Shown piece by piece: positions 5,303 to 5,743 of a stretch of 5,743 bases of DNA. The translations under genes were made by a program, and so were the position numbers. Position 1 is the stretch's first letter; every line of letters starts with the position of its first letter. Origin of the DNA: Rhizobiaceae bacterium (lineage in GTDB: Bacteria; Pseudomonadota; Alphaproteobacteria; Rhizobiales; Rhizobiaceae). The notes beneath the pieces were generated by a model that was not told the DNA's origin, ran no database searches, and saw nothing but the letters and a program-made list of their open reading frames with translations. Location: NCBI GenBank assembly GCA_016793565.1, contig JAEUMA010000111.1, positions 1 through 5,743 on the forward strand, given 5' to 3'.

Positions 5303-5743
5303 CAGCGGTTGCGGCGCAGCAGGTCGATGAGGATCGCGACCAGAACGACGACGCCGACGATCACGCGCTGCCAGTATCCGGAGATGTTGAGAAGCACGAT
5401 GCCGTTACCCAGCACCGCCATCAGCATCGCGCCGGCGACAGTGCCTGTAATCGTTCCCTGGCCGCCGCGCAGCGATACGCCGCCGATGATGGAGGCGGTG
5501 ATAGCCGGCATCAGCCAGCCCTCGCCGACGGAAGGCTGGCCGGAATCGAGCCGGCTCGCATAGAGGATGCCGGCCAGCGCGGCCAGCATTCCCGAAAGTC
5601 CGAACACCAGCATCTCGATGCGCTTGACCGGGATGCCTACCAGCACGGCCGCAGGCCGGTTGCCGCCGATCGCGTAGATGTTGCGGCCGAAGCGCGTGCG
5701 GTTGAGGACGAAGGCGAGGATGATGGCGATGCCGATGAAGGCC
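5302..5743 (-). CDS. ABC sugar transporter permease, RbsC/AraH family (C-terminal part only)
   Basis: The right edge cuts the gene; 146 C-terminal residues are visible, read in frame from 5742. The fragment opens in a hydrophobic segment (AFIGIAIILAFVLNRTRFG), followed by GRNIYAIGGNRPAAVLVGI (visible residues 19-37), the cytoplasmic loop signature of the BPD_transp_2 permeases that contacts the ATPase. It continues with a membrane segment (MLVFGLSGMLAALAGILYA), the conserved loop GEGWLMPAITASIIGGVSLRGGQGT with a hydrophobic stretch, then VAGAMLMAVLGNGIVLL and the last segment VIVGVVVLVAILIDLLRRNR. These are hallmarks of inner-membrane permeases that import ribose, xylose, galactose or polyols with a periplasmic binding protein. 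Residues before the visible part, the ATPase and the binding protein lie beyond the window. It is the likely entry step for the substrate handled by the downstream enzymes. Confidence 0.92.
   Translation of the reverse strand, partial: AFIGIAIILAFVLNRTRFGRNIYAIGGNRPAAVLVGIPVKRIEMLVFGLSGMLAALAGILYASRLDSGQPSVGEGWLMPAITASIIGGVSLRGGQGTITGTVAGAMLMAVLGNGIVLLNISGYWQRVIVGVVVLVAILIDLLRRNR

Noticed and set aside
5511..5556. Inverted repeat GCCAGCC / GGCTGGC with a 13-base loop inside the permease gene
   Set aside because: It is within coding sequence for a conserved loop, the arms are short and GC-rich, and no regulatory context is visible.
1962..5743. An lsr-type autoinducer-2 operon (LsrK is an FGGY kinase, LsrF a related aldolase, LsrC/D related permeases)
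   Set aside because: The same families are shared, but there is no LsrG, LsrR or LsrE in the window, the kinase is about 80 residues shorter than LsrK, and a polyol dehydrogenase and a DAK kinase lie within the cluster, which fits sugar breakdown better.

Overview
This GC-rich window holds six genes, all on the minus strand and tightly spaced. They form part of a carbohydrate (probably polyol or ketose) uptake and breakdown operon. GC richness, an RbsC-type sugar permease, strong GGAG-type ribosome binding sites and this gene mix suggest a soil- or plant-associated alphaproteobacterium of the Rhizobiales type. That placement is inference; no marker gene is present.

In transcription order (right to left): (1) the C-terminal part of an RbsC/AraH-family ABC sugar permease, cut by the right edge (5302-5743); (2) a 108-base gap with a terminator-like hairpin, a 10-bp perfect palindrome and a weak promoter candidate; (3) a zinc-dependent medium-chain alcohol/polyol dehydrogenase (4165-5193); (4) a class I DhnA/LsrF-family aldolase with a GTG start (3333-4127); (5) an FGGY carbohydrate kinase (1962-3311); (6) a single-chain DhaK-DhaL dihydroxyacetone-kinase-family enzyme (232-1914); (7) the N-terminal 68 residues of a xylose-isomerase-like TIM-barrel isomerase/epimerase, cut by the left edge (1-205). 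No stretch of 300 bases lacks a gene, and no RNA gene, mobile element or CRISPR array is seen.

The genes can be read as one route: import of a sugar or sugar alcohol, oxidation to a ketose, phosphorylation by the FGGY kinase, retro-aldol cleavage by the Schiff-base aldolase, and rescue of the unphosphorylated triose (dihydroxyacetone or glyceraldehyde) by the DAK enzyme, with the TIM-barrel protein converting an intermediate. The DAK enzyme could instead act on a tetrulose such as erythrulose. The substrate cannot be named from this window; the periplasmic binding protein, the transporter ATPase and any regulator lie outside it.

Other points of note are a 24-bp perfect, codon-aligned palindrome inside the DAK gene, a 7-bp hairpin between the kinase and DAK genes, and the aldolase and FGGY kinase lying in one frame separated by a single TAG, with no visible ribosome binding site before the kinase. 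Long plus-strand open frames across most of the window are codon-aligned shadows of the minus-strand genes.
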